From: Liolophura sinensis
Taxonomy: Eukaryota > Mollusca > Polyplacophora > Chitonida > Chitonidae
DNA length: 64,000 bases
Direction: 5' to 3'
NCBI RefSeq assembly: GCF_032854445.1
Contig: NC_088300.1
Location: 38,032,458-38,096,457, forward strand
Shown here: positions 46,251-54,163 of the stretch, piece after piece
Position numbering within the stretch: position 1 is the stretch's first letter
Layout: every line of letters begins with the position of its first letter
Translations under genes and position numbers: made by a program
Notes under the pieces: generated by a model
Seen by the model: only the letters and a program-made list of their open reading frames with translations
What the model was told of the DNA's origin: nothing
Database searches by the model: none

Positions 46251-46871
46251 CTACGTCTCATATATAATCTTAGATGTGGCGGGCGTATTAGTCATTATCA
46301 GGGGCTTAGAATGCGGATTGTTCTTGAGCTTCTGTCGAACCTCTGCCTTTTCGCTCTCGGCCTCGATGATGTGGTTCTCCTCCAGGCATTCGTTGAACGA
46401 GTGCCGATCTTTGCAGTGGAATAAAGCCACCCACATTGTCTGCTCGCGAAAGTCTTTCAGGACGGCGTTGTATTTCTGAGTGAGGACCCAGACGCTTTGC
46501 TTTGCATGACGGCCCGAGAAAGCCATGAATGACAGCATTTTTTGTTTCTTCTTCATCGCCTCCAACGCGCTACAATCATCGATGATGTATAGGGTGGGCT
46601 CCCCCTCGAACAATCTGTAGAAAGCTCTCAGGCATTCGTTTAGCAGCTCGCCGAGATCAAAACAATAGACCTCAGGGTTAGACAGTATCCATCGCCGCCG
46701 GTACGCCTCGTTATGCTTAAGAATGGGGCACAGGATCACAGTATGATGAAAGAAACCGCGGAAAGGGCCCTCAAGCAGGTCCAGCACGAAGACTGTTTTG
46801 CCGCAGTTCGTCTGCCCACAGATAATCGCGCAGTGGGCGTCATCAATAAAGCGCGTTAACGAATCTACCAT
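46251..46871 (-). CDS. FtsK/HerA-type genome-packaging ATPase
   Basis: The 206-residue frame is intact. Walker A is GQTNCGKT at residues 19-26 and Walker B is TLYIIDDC with the Asp pair at 98-99. A downstream WVLTQKYNAV stretch fits the sensor region. Length and motif spacing agree with the short A32-like packaging ATPases of Polintons and related viruses, which drive DNA into the capsid. The start overlaps the 3' end of the capsid gene by 29 bp, the usual capsid/ATPase neighbourhood. Confidence 0.88.
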   Translation of the reverse strand: MVDSLTRFIDDAHCAIICGQTNCGKTVFVLDLLEGPFRGFFHHTVILCPILKHNEAYRRRWILSNPEVYCFDLGELLNECLRAFYRLFEGEPTLYIIDDCSALEAMKKKQKMLSFMAFSGRHAKQSVWVLTQKYNAVLKDFREQTMWVALFHCKDRHSFNECLEENHIIEAESEKAEVRQKLKNNPHSKPLIMTNTPATSKIIYET

Positions 46872-48123
46872 TCTTGATGTGAAGCATTGCGTCCATGATC
46901 ACATAGAGATATCCGTTCAACACGACGGGATCTTCTCTCTCTTTTGACACCTGTATCGTAATCCCCTCGCTGGTGTTCGTCACGCGCCTCCCACTGCCAT
47001 GCAGCTCGTCATCGTCGTTTGTCCTCAGGTCAAGCCAGAAGGCGTGCTTGTGCGCCAAGAACTCTTCCAGGGACACGTTTGCCAGGCCCAAGTCTTTTAC
47101 GACCCTGGCCACCTCGGGGTCCCGCTACTTAAGGGGTGAGCTGGCGAAGAACTTCTTGACCTCGTTCCATTGCTGGTGCGCCCGCATGCCCTGGCTGTAC
47201 AGCTGATTGGGGACCCCTTCTATTGTGACTTCTACTTTGGTGATCTTCGGGTTGTAGAAGGATTCCGATCTCCTCCCCCACGGGGTTCTTTTAGCCTCGA
47301 ACAGCATGAGGATGCCCTTCATTGCTCTCGCGGGAGTGTTCAGGTTTATGTTCCAGAGAGTATCAGACTTGTCCTTCACAAACTTTCGGTGGCGAAGGAC
47401 GCGATCATACAGAATGGAGACGCCCCCGGCAAACTGGGTGACCATATCAAACTCCAGGCTGATGTTGTCGATGGTGTAAGTCGTGTCATCGTCTGTTGTC
47501 TTGATGACACGGCTGTAATCGTTGAACGTCAGTTCGTACTCCAGTCGATCGGCCAAGGCACTCTGGTAGAATGGCATGTGGCCATCTAGAAGCTCAAAGT
47601 CTAGCGGGATGTGGAACCGGCTGCCTATGGCGCGAGCGATGGCTTTTTCTCCATAGTTATCGTTACTTGCGTCCTCCGCTCCGACTCGAAGTTTAAGCAT
47701 GTTTTCGCTGCCGATGCCTGGGTAGGTCGCATTCCTCCGTTCGTTTTTGGTCAGCCATAAGTCGCCGTAGCAATGAAACACGTCAGAGTCGTCGATGGAT
47801 ATTACCTCATTCCTGCTGATTCTGATCGTGGTTTTCTTGACTACTGCGCGTTCGAGATTCCCGACCACTGTGGCGTTCGAGTCTTCTGAATTGATCGTAA
47901 TCGGGAAGGCCAAGCGCACGGTGCCGGGCACAATGACGTCATTTGGGCCGAGGTTGGGGAAGCGGACCAAGAGTTGTTGATTCTGGTCGATCGTACTCGG
48001 ATTGTTGGTGACGACTAAGGACTGCCGTACACCTTGTACCCCCCGAGGCTTACGGAGTGTTCTGAAAGGGTTTAGCTTGCGTTCGTATGCATCCACTGTG
48101 TGTATTGAAGGTATACCTTGCAA
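46843..48123 (-). pseudogene. Candidate major capsid protein (double jelly-roll type), one in-frame stop, ATG lost
   Basis: An open frame of 332 codons (48123-47128) ends at a TAG (47125-47127). The same frame then continues to a TGA at 46843, giving about 425 codons in all. It is beta-rich with no membrane segment, and it lies immediately upstream of the packaging ATPase. Landmarks include VTNNPSTIDQNQQLLVRFP, LFEAKRTPWGRRS, FWLDLRTNDDDELHGSG and the C-terminal YLYVIMDAMLHI. There is no ATG near the front: the frame opens at TTG (48123) two codons after a stop. Capsid identity rests on position, length and remembered resemblance, not on an alignment. Confidence 0.65.
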
Positions 48124-49036
48124 TGTTCACTACGAGGATTATGGCAGAGTTTGACTTTTGATCCGGTGCCCGGCGACGCCCAAGAGGGCAACAACATCGA
48201 CGACGAGCAGACCACTCTCCGTGCAGGTGTCCAGATCGGGGTGGTTCCCGAGCATCAACCCATTGATGAGATCCTCAAAACCAATGAGGGAAGGCTGTTA
48301 GTGTCCGCCGTGAATGATTATTACGATATCATGGAGGGGCGGTATCCCACCCTTACCAAACCTAATCGCTATTACATGGATTTTAGGATTGACGAAAAAG
48401 GGAAACTGCGACTCAAGGATTACCCCGATTTGGCCTCACCAGCATAAAGGAAGGTGAACCGCTGGCCCTCACAACACTTGCCAATAGAGGAGGGGCTGAT
48501 GTTGTTCGGAATAAGCTGGGCTTTGAACACTGGAAAAGAAGTAAACAGCCATCGTTGCATACGGCAGTAGTCGCAGCCCTGGAGACAGCGAGTTCAGAGT
48601 TCGCATCCTACACAAGGATACCACTCTGGCCGAGCGCGTCCGCACCCTCTTCCGGGAGCAGGGAATAACAGTGGTCTCCATTCTCACGGCACTTGGGATG
48701 GCGATCTCGACACTGGGGCTAGCGATAAAGTTGGCGCTGACTGGCAGGTCCGGCGGGGGCATCCAGCCAACACCACCTCCACCCGACGGGCGTGGTCTTA
48801 AAGAATGGGTGATAAAGCATCTCCAGTCCCTGGCGCGCGCCCTTGGTAAGCTGGCTGGGAAGGCTGCCGCTGCGATTCTGGGTATTATTGGCAGTATCGT
48901 GTCCTGGCTACTGAACCTTCTCGGGAAATCAGCTGGGTGGCTGGCCGATAATGTCTGGGCTCTAGTCATCGCAGTAGGTGGCCTAATGCTCGTGGCTGTT
49001 CGCAATTATTTAACGCATAGTCGACAGCAGCAGTAA
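48123..49036 (+). pseudogene. Polinton protein with C-terminal membrane region, three frameshifts
   Basis: An ATG at 48123 opens MFTTRIMAEFDF. The reading then shifts near 48160 to FDPVPGDAQEGNNIDDEQTT and NDYYDIMEGRYPTLTKPN. It shifts again near 48435 to PLALTTLANRGGADVVRNKL, and again near 48590 to RILHKDTTLAERVRTLFREQ. The C-terminus has hydrophobic stretches (VVSILTALGMAISTLGLAI; AAAAILGIIGSIVSWLLNLL; WALVIAVGGLMLVAV) around a Gly/Pro linker. In total it would be about 300 residues. The frames join at compatible positions, which supports one decayed gene. Function is unknown. Its start touches the capsid gene start on the other strand. Confidence 0.62.
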
Positions 49037-49072
49037 GCCGATACCAACCCCAGCGACGACGATGGCTGTCTT

Positions 49073-50329
49073 CTACGCATCGTGATTCTTTTCTGCGGTG
49101 GGTGGTGGGGCGCTTTCTTGTGGCTCAACAAGGGAAAGTGGTGGGACGCTTTCTTGTGGATCAACGATCACGTGGGAAGGTGGGACGCTTTCTTGTGGCT
49201 TAACAATCCCGTGGAAAGGTGCGCGCTTGTGCAAAGTGGGCGGTACTTTAGCGTTCACACCCTCATTGGCGCCTAGCTTCTGGTCCTCTGTGGCCACGAC
49301 GATTTTGTTGTTGTAGTTCGCCACATGGCCGATCTGCAGAAGCATGTCGCTGGAGGCCATATATAGGCCTATGCCATACACAAAGTCTACAGCGCTCCCG
49401 GCATACTGTAGCACGTCCTGGTAGCGTTTGATAGCAGACGGAAGGTCGATCGGAGAGGAAATAGCGTCTTCAACGTTCTGGGCAATCTGTTTTTGAGCGT
49501 CGAAGGCTGTGCCCGTGCCTAGAATACGCGCCCTTGTTTGCGCTTGGGCGCCTAGAATAGCCCACACGTATGTCCGGATGGAATCGTTTAGGCACTCTAC
49601 ACCCGGCTGCGTGAATCCTTGGGATTTGTCGGCAATGAACGACACCCAAGCCTCCTCGGCGTCCTGCTGGATTAGTCGACGTGGAGCGCTGTAGGCTTTC
49701 TAGAGAACGACATCCTGCTCGGATCGAAGGTCCCATCGCCAATGGGGCTGTAGCCCGTTCTCGTGATATAGTAATATGTCACTCCGAGGCCGTGATTCAC
49801 CCCACTGCGCCTCCAGTCTGTGTGCTTATCTACGCGGAATTCCCTACAAATCCTCTCATAGGCCCTCTCGTCGTGGGGGTTTTTGAATGCCGCCCACGCT
49901 CTGTCTTGCGGCAGGGGGGGCCTGGATCTCTTCCAAGATCCGCCTAACTTGGTAATACACATGGAACGTGTACAGGGCCCTTATTTGTTCGTCGGGGGCG
50001 AGAAGATGGTCTTTTACAGAGACGCCGCAGCCCGTGGTTGCGCCCCAGACCGCGAAGTTCACTTGGTTCTGCCAGAATTGCATAGGATAGGTGTTCCAGG
50101 CCCGAACAATGTAATTGCTGGTTATCTGTGGCAGCCGGTACTTAGGCAACACATCTGTGAACTGGACTGAAAAGGCTTTCTTTTCATCGATGTAGATGTC
50201 AAATCGCGTGAGCTGCTCTGCGTAGGTTTGGATACTATGAAATGCCCCGGCCTTGTAAGTGGCCTCTCTATTGAACCTGTAAGCCTCGCTGTTCATCGTA
50301 GCTAAAATGTTCATCACATTGTCTGACAT
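49073..50329 (-). pseudogene. Large Polinton protein of unknown role, two frameshifts
   Basis: The start is the ATG of MSDNVMNILATMNSEAYRFN (50329). The first frame runs through YRLPQITSNYIVRAWNTYP and QFWQNQVNFAVWGATTGCGV to RRILEEIQAP. It then shifts at a seven-G run (49914-49920) to QDRAWAAFKNPHDERAYERI and GDGTFDPSRMSF, and shifts again near 49677 to FIADKSQGFTQPGVECLNDS, IRTYVWAILGAQAQTRARIL and LQYAGSAVDFVYGIGLYMAS. The tail has three PQES-(V/A)-PP repeats. It would be about 418 residues. I cannot assign a function; a structural role is possible from its abundance of aromatic and beta-like segments. It overlaps the next gene head to head by 23 bp. Confidence 0.62.
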
Positions 50330-50966
50330 TCTAAATGGGGCACAGCACACGCTTCCTCATGCCCTTAACAACCTCGACGGCCGCCTTAAAACCGCCCTTC
50401 GCGAGATAACATTCTACCCAGCCTAGGTGAATATCCAAACCGGAGTGGGCTTCTTGCTTGAGGGCAAACGTGTTGAAGTGCCGGCGGGCTACTACAATGT
50501 CTGTACGCTGGACATGGATATATTCCGCCCGCATGGGATTTCTCTGGGATTGAATGAAGCCACGGGCCGCTTAGTCTTTACCCTCCCTAGAAATACCTTA
50601 ATAATGCCCCAAGAGCTTGCCCCCATCTTAGGGTTCTCCGACGGGATTGCGCCCATACGGGGGAATATGGAGGGTGAAAATCTACCTAACTTGGTCACAC
50701 ACAAAGAAGTCTTCGTGCATTTGGATGAACTGAGCACCTCAGAAAACGTGAGAATAACCTCAGATTTCGGTGGCGGTTCAACACTACTTCAGGCCGTCGC
50801 CGTGACTGGTGAAGGGATAAACTGCGGGAAGACGTTTTCATTTCCCAACCCACAGTACAAAGCCTTGCGCGACGACTATATAACGCACTTGACCGTGGCA
50901 CTTTTAGATAAAAACGGTAAGTATATTAATGTAGAGTACCTCAGTTCTACCCTAGAAATACAATGA
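50307..50966 (+). pseudogene. Candidate minor capsid (penton-like) protein, copy 1, in-frame TAG
   Basis: An ATG at 50307 opens MFITLSDILNGAQHTLPHAL, continues through NNLDGRLKTALREITFY, meets TAG at 50424-50426 and stays in frame to a TGA at 50964-50966. The frame is 219 codons. The homologous copy at 51120-51779 has Trp at the stop position, so the TAG is a single lesion. The protein is beta-rich (GYYNVCTLDM, GRLVFTLPRN, THLTVALLDKNGKYI) with no membrane helix, a size fit for a single jelly-roll penton. That role is inferred. Its stop overlaps the next ATG (ATGA). Confidence 0.55.
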
Positions 50967-51139
50967 GTACCAGGTCTGCGTGCCTGTCTTTAAGCGACTT
51001 GGCAGATTTGTTGGATTTCGAATTCAAAGGCCAGGAAGGTAAAATCTACGCCTTCGAGTTTAAAAGTGGCAAGTACATCCGCAAAAATATTTGCGGGGTG
51101 GAAAGCAGAACCTGCTTCGAAGTTCATCACATTTACTGA
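50963..51139 (+). pseudogene. Truncated first copy of the downstream gene
   Basis: The ATG at 50963 opens MSTRSACLSLSDLADLLDFE, then KGQEGKIYAFEFKSGKYIRK, and then runs out of frame into copy 2 of the duplication and stops at 51137-51139. It matches the first ~45 residues of the gene at 51782-52198, so it is a relic of the tandem duplication. Confidence 0.75.
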
Positions 51140-51779
51140 AGTTCTAAATTATAAAAAGTACATTCTGCCTTTTGGCATTAACAACCTCGACGGCCGTCGT
51201 AAAATCGCCCTTCGCGAGATAACTTTCTACCAGAGCTGGGTGCATATCCCCACCGGAGTGGGCTGCTTGATTGATGGCGAACATTTTGAAGTGCCGTCGG
51301 GCGACTACAATCTCTGTAACCTGAACAAGGCTATATTCAACCCGCATGGGGTTTCTCTTGAAGTAAATGAAGCTACGAACCGCCTAGTCCTTATCCTCCC
51401 TAAAAATACCAAAATAACTCTCCTAAAGCTTGCCTCCATCTTAGGGTTCTCCAACGAGGATACGCCTATAAAGAGGTCTGTGGAAGGTGATAAGCCATCT
51501 AATTTGATCCCGAAAAAAGAAATCTTCTTTCATTTAGATGAACTGAACCCCTCAGAAAACATGAGAATAACCTTGGATTTCCGTGCAGGTTCCACACTAC
51601 TTCAGACCATCTCCGTGCCTTATCTAAAGAGTAAGTGCTGGAAGACGTTCTCATTTCCCAACCCACAGTACAAATCCTTGCGCGCCGACAATATAACGCA
51701 CTTGACCGTAAGGCTTTTAGACAGACACGGCGCGCATATGAATATAGGGCACCTAAGTGCTACCCTAGAAACACAATAA
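51120..51779 (+). CDS. Candidate minor capsid (penton-like) protein, copy 2, start codon replaced
   Basis: The frame is open for 219 codons, in register with copy 1 (KFITFTEVLN, INNLDGRRKIALREITFY, WVHIPTGVGCL, THLTVRLLDRHGAHM), and ends with TAA at 51777-51779. The position of the copy 1 ATG is AAG here. The frame is open further upstream to a GTG at 51066, through sequence that belongs to the truncated downstream gene read in another frame. The first internal ATG is far downstream. Translation from a non-ATG codon, or no translation, must be assumed. Copy 2 has no internal stop, unlike copy 1. Confidence 0.55.
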   Translation, partial: KFITFTEVLNYKKYILPFGINNLDGRRKIALREITFYQSWVHIPTGVGCLIDGEHFEVPSGDYNLCNLNKAIFNPHGVSLEVNEATNRLVLILPKNTKITLLKLASILGFSNEDTPIKRSVEGDKPSNLIPKKEIFFHLDELNPSENMRITLDFRAGSTLLQTISVPYLKSKCWKTFSFPNPQYKSLRADNITHLTVRLLDRHGAHMNIGHLSATLETQ

Positions 51780-51781
51780 GT

Positions 51782-52198
51782 ATGGTGGACGCAGCCGGCC
51801 CCAGGTCTGCGTGCCTGTCTTTAAGCGACTTAGCTGATGTGTCGAAGTTCGAACTTCAAGGCCAGGAAGGTAAAATCTACGCCTTCGAGTTTCAAAGTGG
51901 CAAGTACATCCGCAAAAAGATTACGGGGCAAGCAGAACCTGCCACGTTTGCGTTCCTTCAAGATGTCTCATCCTCTGTAGAGCAAGATCGCAGGTCGCCG
52001 TCTGAGGTAATTGAAGAACAAAAACTCTGTTTAATTCGCTTTGAAGACCGCTTTGTTCTTGCCAGAGCTCGCGACCCCGATTGGTTGATAGATGTGAAGG
52101 TGACCCCGATGACGGTCCAGGCCACTAGGGCCCTGGTGAAAAAAAGTTTTCCGGAGCCTCTTTCGTGTCGTGGGTACCAACCCGCGACTGTCATATAG
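51782..52198 (+). CDS. Small Polinton protein, intact (138 residues)
   Basis: The ATG at 51782 lies 2 bp after the candidate minor-capsid copy 2. The frame reads ACLSLSDLADVSKFELQGQE, GKIYAFEFQSGKYIRKKITG, DVSSSVEQDRRSPSEVIEEQ and VKVTPMTVQATRALVKKSFP to a TAG at 52196-52198. It is soluble, with beta-like N-terminus and helical C-terminus. No motif is recognised. The conserved first part exists in the duplicated relic at 50963, which supports a real gene. Confidence 0.55.
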   Translation: MVDAAGPRSACLSLSDLADVSKFELQGQEGKIYAFEFQSGKYIRKKITGQAEPATFAFLQDVSSSVEQDRRSPSEVIEEQKLCLIRFEDRFVLARARDPDWLIDVKVTPMTVQATRALVKKSFPEPLSCRGYQPATVI

Positions 52199-52602
52199 CT
52201 TTGGGTGGAAGAGGTTACTTCACACTATCTGCGGCGCCTGGTGTAGAGACCGTGCGTCTTACCGCGCAAACCGAATTTAAAGGCTCACTACTACTAACCC
52301 CTGGATCTATACTTATCTTCAACCTCATACTTGGCGCGGCCGAACAACGCCGTTGCACTTTGATTACCGGAGTTAAAATAAGGTGGCCTGCGGAGCACGA
52401 TACAAAGGATCTCAGACTGATGATTAAATTACAGGCCCAGGGCGACCCAGTCATCCGGAGCTCTCTCGAGGATATACGAGTCGTCATAGGGGGCGTTTTA
52501 AATCTCGAGGCATTCAATTTAGAGTGCGGTATAGGCCTTCGCCGCTTTCTTGTTAGTAGCCCCGATGACAATTTAGAGCTAACCGACGTTATTGATTCGT
52601 AG
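52165..52602 (+). CDS. Uncharacterised Polinton ORF, no ATG near its front
   Basis: The frame is open from about 52129 to a TAG at 52600-52602, overlapping the preceding gene. The translation looks protein-like and beta-rich (GGRGYFTLSAAPGVETVRL, GSLLLTPGSILIFNLILG, DIRVVIGGVLNLEAFNLE). There is no ATG before residue ~90, so the start was lost, lies in the upstream frame by a frameshift, or is non-standard. No family recognised. Confidence 0.45.
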   Translation: MSWVPTRDCHIALGGRGYFTLSAAPGVETVRLTAQTEFKGSLLLTPGSILIFNLILGAAEQRRCTLITGVKIRWPAEHDTKDLRLMIKLQAQGDPVIRSSLEDIRVVIGGVLNLEAFNLECGIGLRRFLVSSPDDNLELTDVIDS

Positions 52603-52612
52603 GATAGACAAT

Positions 52613-53275
52613 ATGGGGCGACTGTACCCGACGATCACGGATGAAGAGCCGACGGATGACCACCCCTTGACCCCGACCGCGCCGATGGTTGAAAACCCCC
52701 CGGAGGGCGTGGCGCACTTCCATCGCCTGTAGTATATCAGCGAAATACAGAGGCAGCTTGAATCTGAGCGAGATCTCCGCCGGGTCTTGTACAAAAAGTA
52801 CCGGCGCGGTGTCTTAGCCGCCGAGGCCCTTGATTCGGCCATGCTCACGGCCGGTTTGGGACTAGGGGTTGCAGGTGTGGGACTACTCACAACAATAATT
52901 CTAGCCCCTGCTGTCTTGGCTATGGAAGCTGCGGCCATAGCTTGCGGTGTCTTAAATGCCGCCGGAAAATTAGTTAGCCGCCGACTTCACGCAGAGGCAA
53001 AGAAACATAACGATATACGGCTGTTGGCTGAGGCCAAACTTAACAGCATCCGTGCGCAGGTATCTGCGGCATTATCTGATGGTATTATTTCGGACGTAGA
53101 GTACAGGCAAGTCGTTCAGGAGCTCCAGAACTACTCTGATCTGAAGCAGGAAATACGCGCTAAGTCTCGTAAGACATTCAACGCCGTAGAGATCGATGAA
53201 AGCACGAAAAAACAGCTTATAGATCGCGGCCGAAAACTAGCTCGACAAGAGCTGAAAAACGCTCTTTCCGAATGA
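52613..53275 (+). pseudogene. Polinton membrane protein with long helix, one in-frame TAG
   Basis: An ATG at 52613 opens MGRLYPTITDEEPTDDHP. Codon 40 is TAG (52730-52732), and the same frame continues to the TGA at 53273-53275, 220 codons in all. After the stop come a charged helix (QRQLESERDLRRVLYKKYRR), a Gly/Val-rich membrane segment (TAGLGLGVAGVGLLTTIILA), a second hydrophobic stretch and a long charged helix (LLAEAKLNSIRAQVSAALSD; SDVEYRQVVQELQNYSDLKQ). I associate this layout from memory with a recurrent Polinton protein of unknown role. Confidence 0.65.
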
Positions 53276-53286
53276 TGTTCTGGGGG

Positions 53287-53535
53287 TTAGGGTTGTTGCC
53301 TCATTAGCTCAGGCAGCAGCCAGTTTTCATAATACTGCCGGATTGGCTCGGGGTGATCCACCGAAGCGCACACGTCGTTGGTGAAGAGCTTCAGCACGAG
53401 CAGCCGGCCCGCGTTGACGCGTCCGTCTTCAAACATGCTGTGGGTGACTTCTTTGTAGCCTCGCAAGTCTTGCACCGTGCCGACTAACTTCGCCCAAATA
53501 GGCTGGCTGGTCGTTTCCATCGTGGGAGATCCCAT
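53287..53535 (-). CDS. Small right-end Polinton protein, intact (82 residues)
   Basis: The ATG at 53535 opens a frame reading IWAKLVGTVQDLRGYKEVTH, MFEDGRVNAGRLLVLKLF and DHPEPIRQYYENWLLPEL. It faces inward from the right terminus and follows the subterminal promoter-like segment that also occurs at the left end. It converges on the 52613-53275 gene with an 11-bp gap. Soluble, no recognised motif. Confidence 0.5.
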   Translation of the reverse strand: MGSPTMETTSQPIWAKLVGTVQDLRGYKEVTHSMFEDGRVNAGRLLVLKLFTNDVCASVDHPEPIRQYYENWLLPELMRQQP

Positions 53536-53540
53536 GATTA

Positions 53541-53583
53541 TTCATTGTATTCGCTGTATACCTAATAAGGAATTTCGATAGCT
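53541..53583 (-). promoter_or_regulatory. Subterminal promoter-like segment (right copy)
   Basis: On the minus strand GCTATCGAAATTCCTTATTAG is followed by GTATACAGCGAATACAATGA, nearly the same words as at 39814-39890 but closer together. It also preserves the last codons and stop of the left-end zinc-ribbon gene (AIEIPY), which shows it derives from that repeat. Confidence 0.5.
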
Positions 53584-53640
53584 ATCAGGCCCTCCGCTGG
53601 GGACCTCTATTTGCCAAGGGGAGGGTGTGCCAGAACCTAT
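53584..53640 (-). repeat. Second, inner partial copy of the terminal repeat
   Basis: GAGGGTGTGCCAGAACCTAT and CTGGGGACCTCTATTTG repeat the core words of the outer terminus in the same orientation. The right end therefore has a tandem pair of terminus-like modules, while the left end has one. Confidence 0.75.
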
Positions 53641-53661
53641 ACTAGTATGTTTATATCTTTT

Positions 53662-53748
53662 CACGAGAAGGGGTTGGGGGCCTCTAATTTGTTCTGGGGA
53701 GGGCCCAGGGGGAGGGTGTGCCAGAACTCCTATTCTGTATACTACTCG
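53662..53748 (-). repeat. Right terminal inverted repeat (87 bp conserved part)
   Basis: Reverse complement of the left terminus with a few differences and a small indel. It ends GTATACTACT and is followed directly by the CGACC duplication. Confidence 0.93.
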
Positions 53749-53753
53749 ACCAT
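53749..53753. other. Right target-site duplication, CGACC(A)
   Basis: Matches 39416-39420; the next base is A, as at the left junction. Confidence 0.85.
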
Positions 53754-53775
53754 TAGCTAAATCTGGGCACTAATC

Positions 53776-53826
53776 CTTTAAGTCTTGAGTATGGTGTTAA
53801 ACAACAATCAACTAAATAAATAAAGA
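53776..53826 (+). repeat. SINE 3'-end fragment
   Basis: CTTGAGTATGGTGTTAAAC and AACTAAATAAATAAAG match the end of the SINE family. The Polinton inserted just beside it. Confidence 0.6.
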
Positions 53827-54033
53827 AAATCTATGAAATGATATATCACCATTTTAGTTTATCTACTCACGGGTCCTATTAGTTAATCTATCCACCTTCA
53901 CACGGACCGCATTTATAGTTAAAGAGTTCATTCTTAATTATTGTAGTGTGAAATGGCATTTACGTTTCAGACACGTACTATTTTTCATTTTTTTACCTTG
54001 ACAGCTTCAAATCCAGCAGAATGATTTGCTCTT

Positions 54034-54163
54034 GATGCTAGATTTTGATACTAGATCTTGATACTAGATTTTGATACTAAATCTTGATACTAGATTTTGA
54101 TACTAGATCTTAATACTATAGATTTTGATACTATAGATTTTGATACTATAGATTTTTATACTA
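54034..54163. repeat. 13-bp tandem repeat grading into 15-bp units
   Basis: Six units of GATACTAGATTTT (with TTT/CTT alternation) are followed by three units lengthened to GATACTATAGATTTT by a TA insertion. The alternation suggests duplication of two-unit blocks. Confidence 0.9.

Larger units (their letters stand above)
50307..51943 (+). repeat. 813-bp tandem duplication of candidate minor-capsid gene plus start of the next gene
   Basis: Copy 1 (about 50307-51115) and copy 2 (about 51116-51943) share the whole 219-codon gene and the first ~45 codons of the downstream gene. The two gene stops are exactly 813 bp apart (50966 and 51779). The junction is at 51112-51120, where the truncated downstream ORF runs into copy 2. 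Divergence of roughly a fifth to a quarter of positions says the duplication is old relative to the stop in copy 1. Confidence 0.88.
39421..53748. mobile_element. Polinton/Maverick (adintovirus-like) element, complete but mutationally dead
   Basis: The boundaries are set by inverted termini (AGTAGTATACAGAATAGGAG at the left, its complement at the right) and a CGACC target duplication. Inside are the defining Polinton genes: protein-primed PolB, retroviral-type integrase, packaging ATPase and candidate capsid proteins. The length of about 14.3 kb is slightly short for the group. Gene layout: zinc ribbon and PolB (+), then integrase, three small proteins, ATPase and capsid (-), then alternating blocks to the right end. 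At least a dozen frameshifts or stops, spread over most long genes, make autonomous activity implausible. Base composition is markedly more GC-rich than the flanks. Confidence 0.93.

Noticed and set aside
48469-49005. 178-codon open frame on the minus strand
   Set aside because: It is antisense to the better supported plus-strand gene with membrane segments and has low-complexity composition.
42991-52732. Amber recoding: four of the five in-frame stops in the Polinton are TAG
   Set aside because: The same genes also have frameshifts and deletions, and TAG is used as a normal terminator in the element, so simple decay explains the stops.
39421-53748. Bacterial or phage contamination, because of the GC-rich block
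   Set aside because: Inverted termini, a target duplication in host-like flanks and the Polinton gene set show an integrated eukaryotic element.
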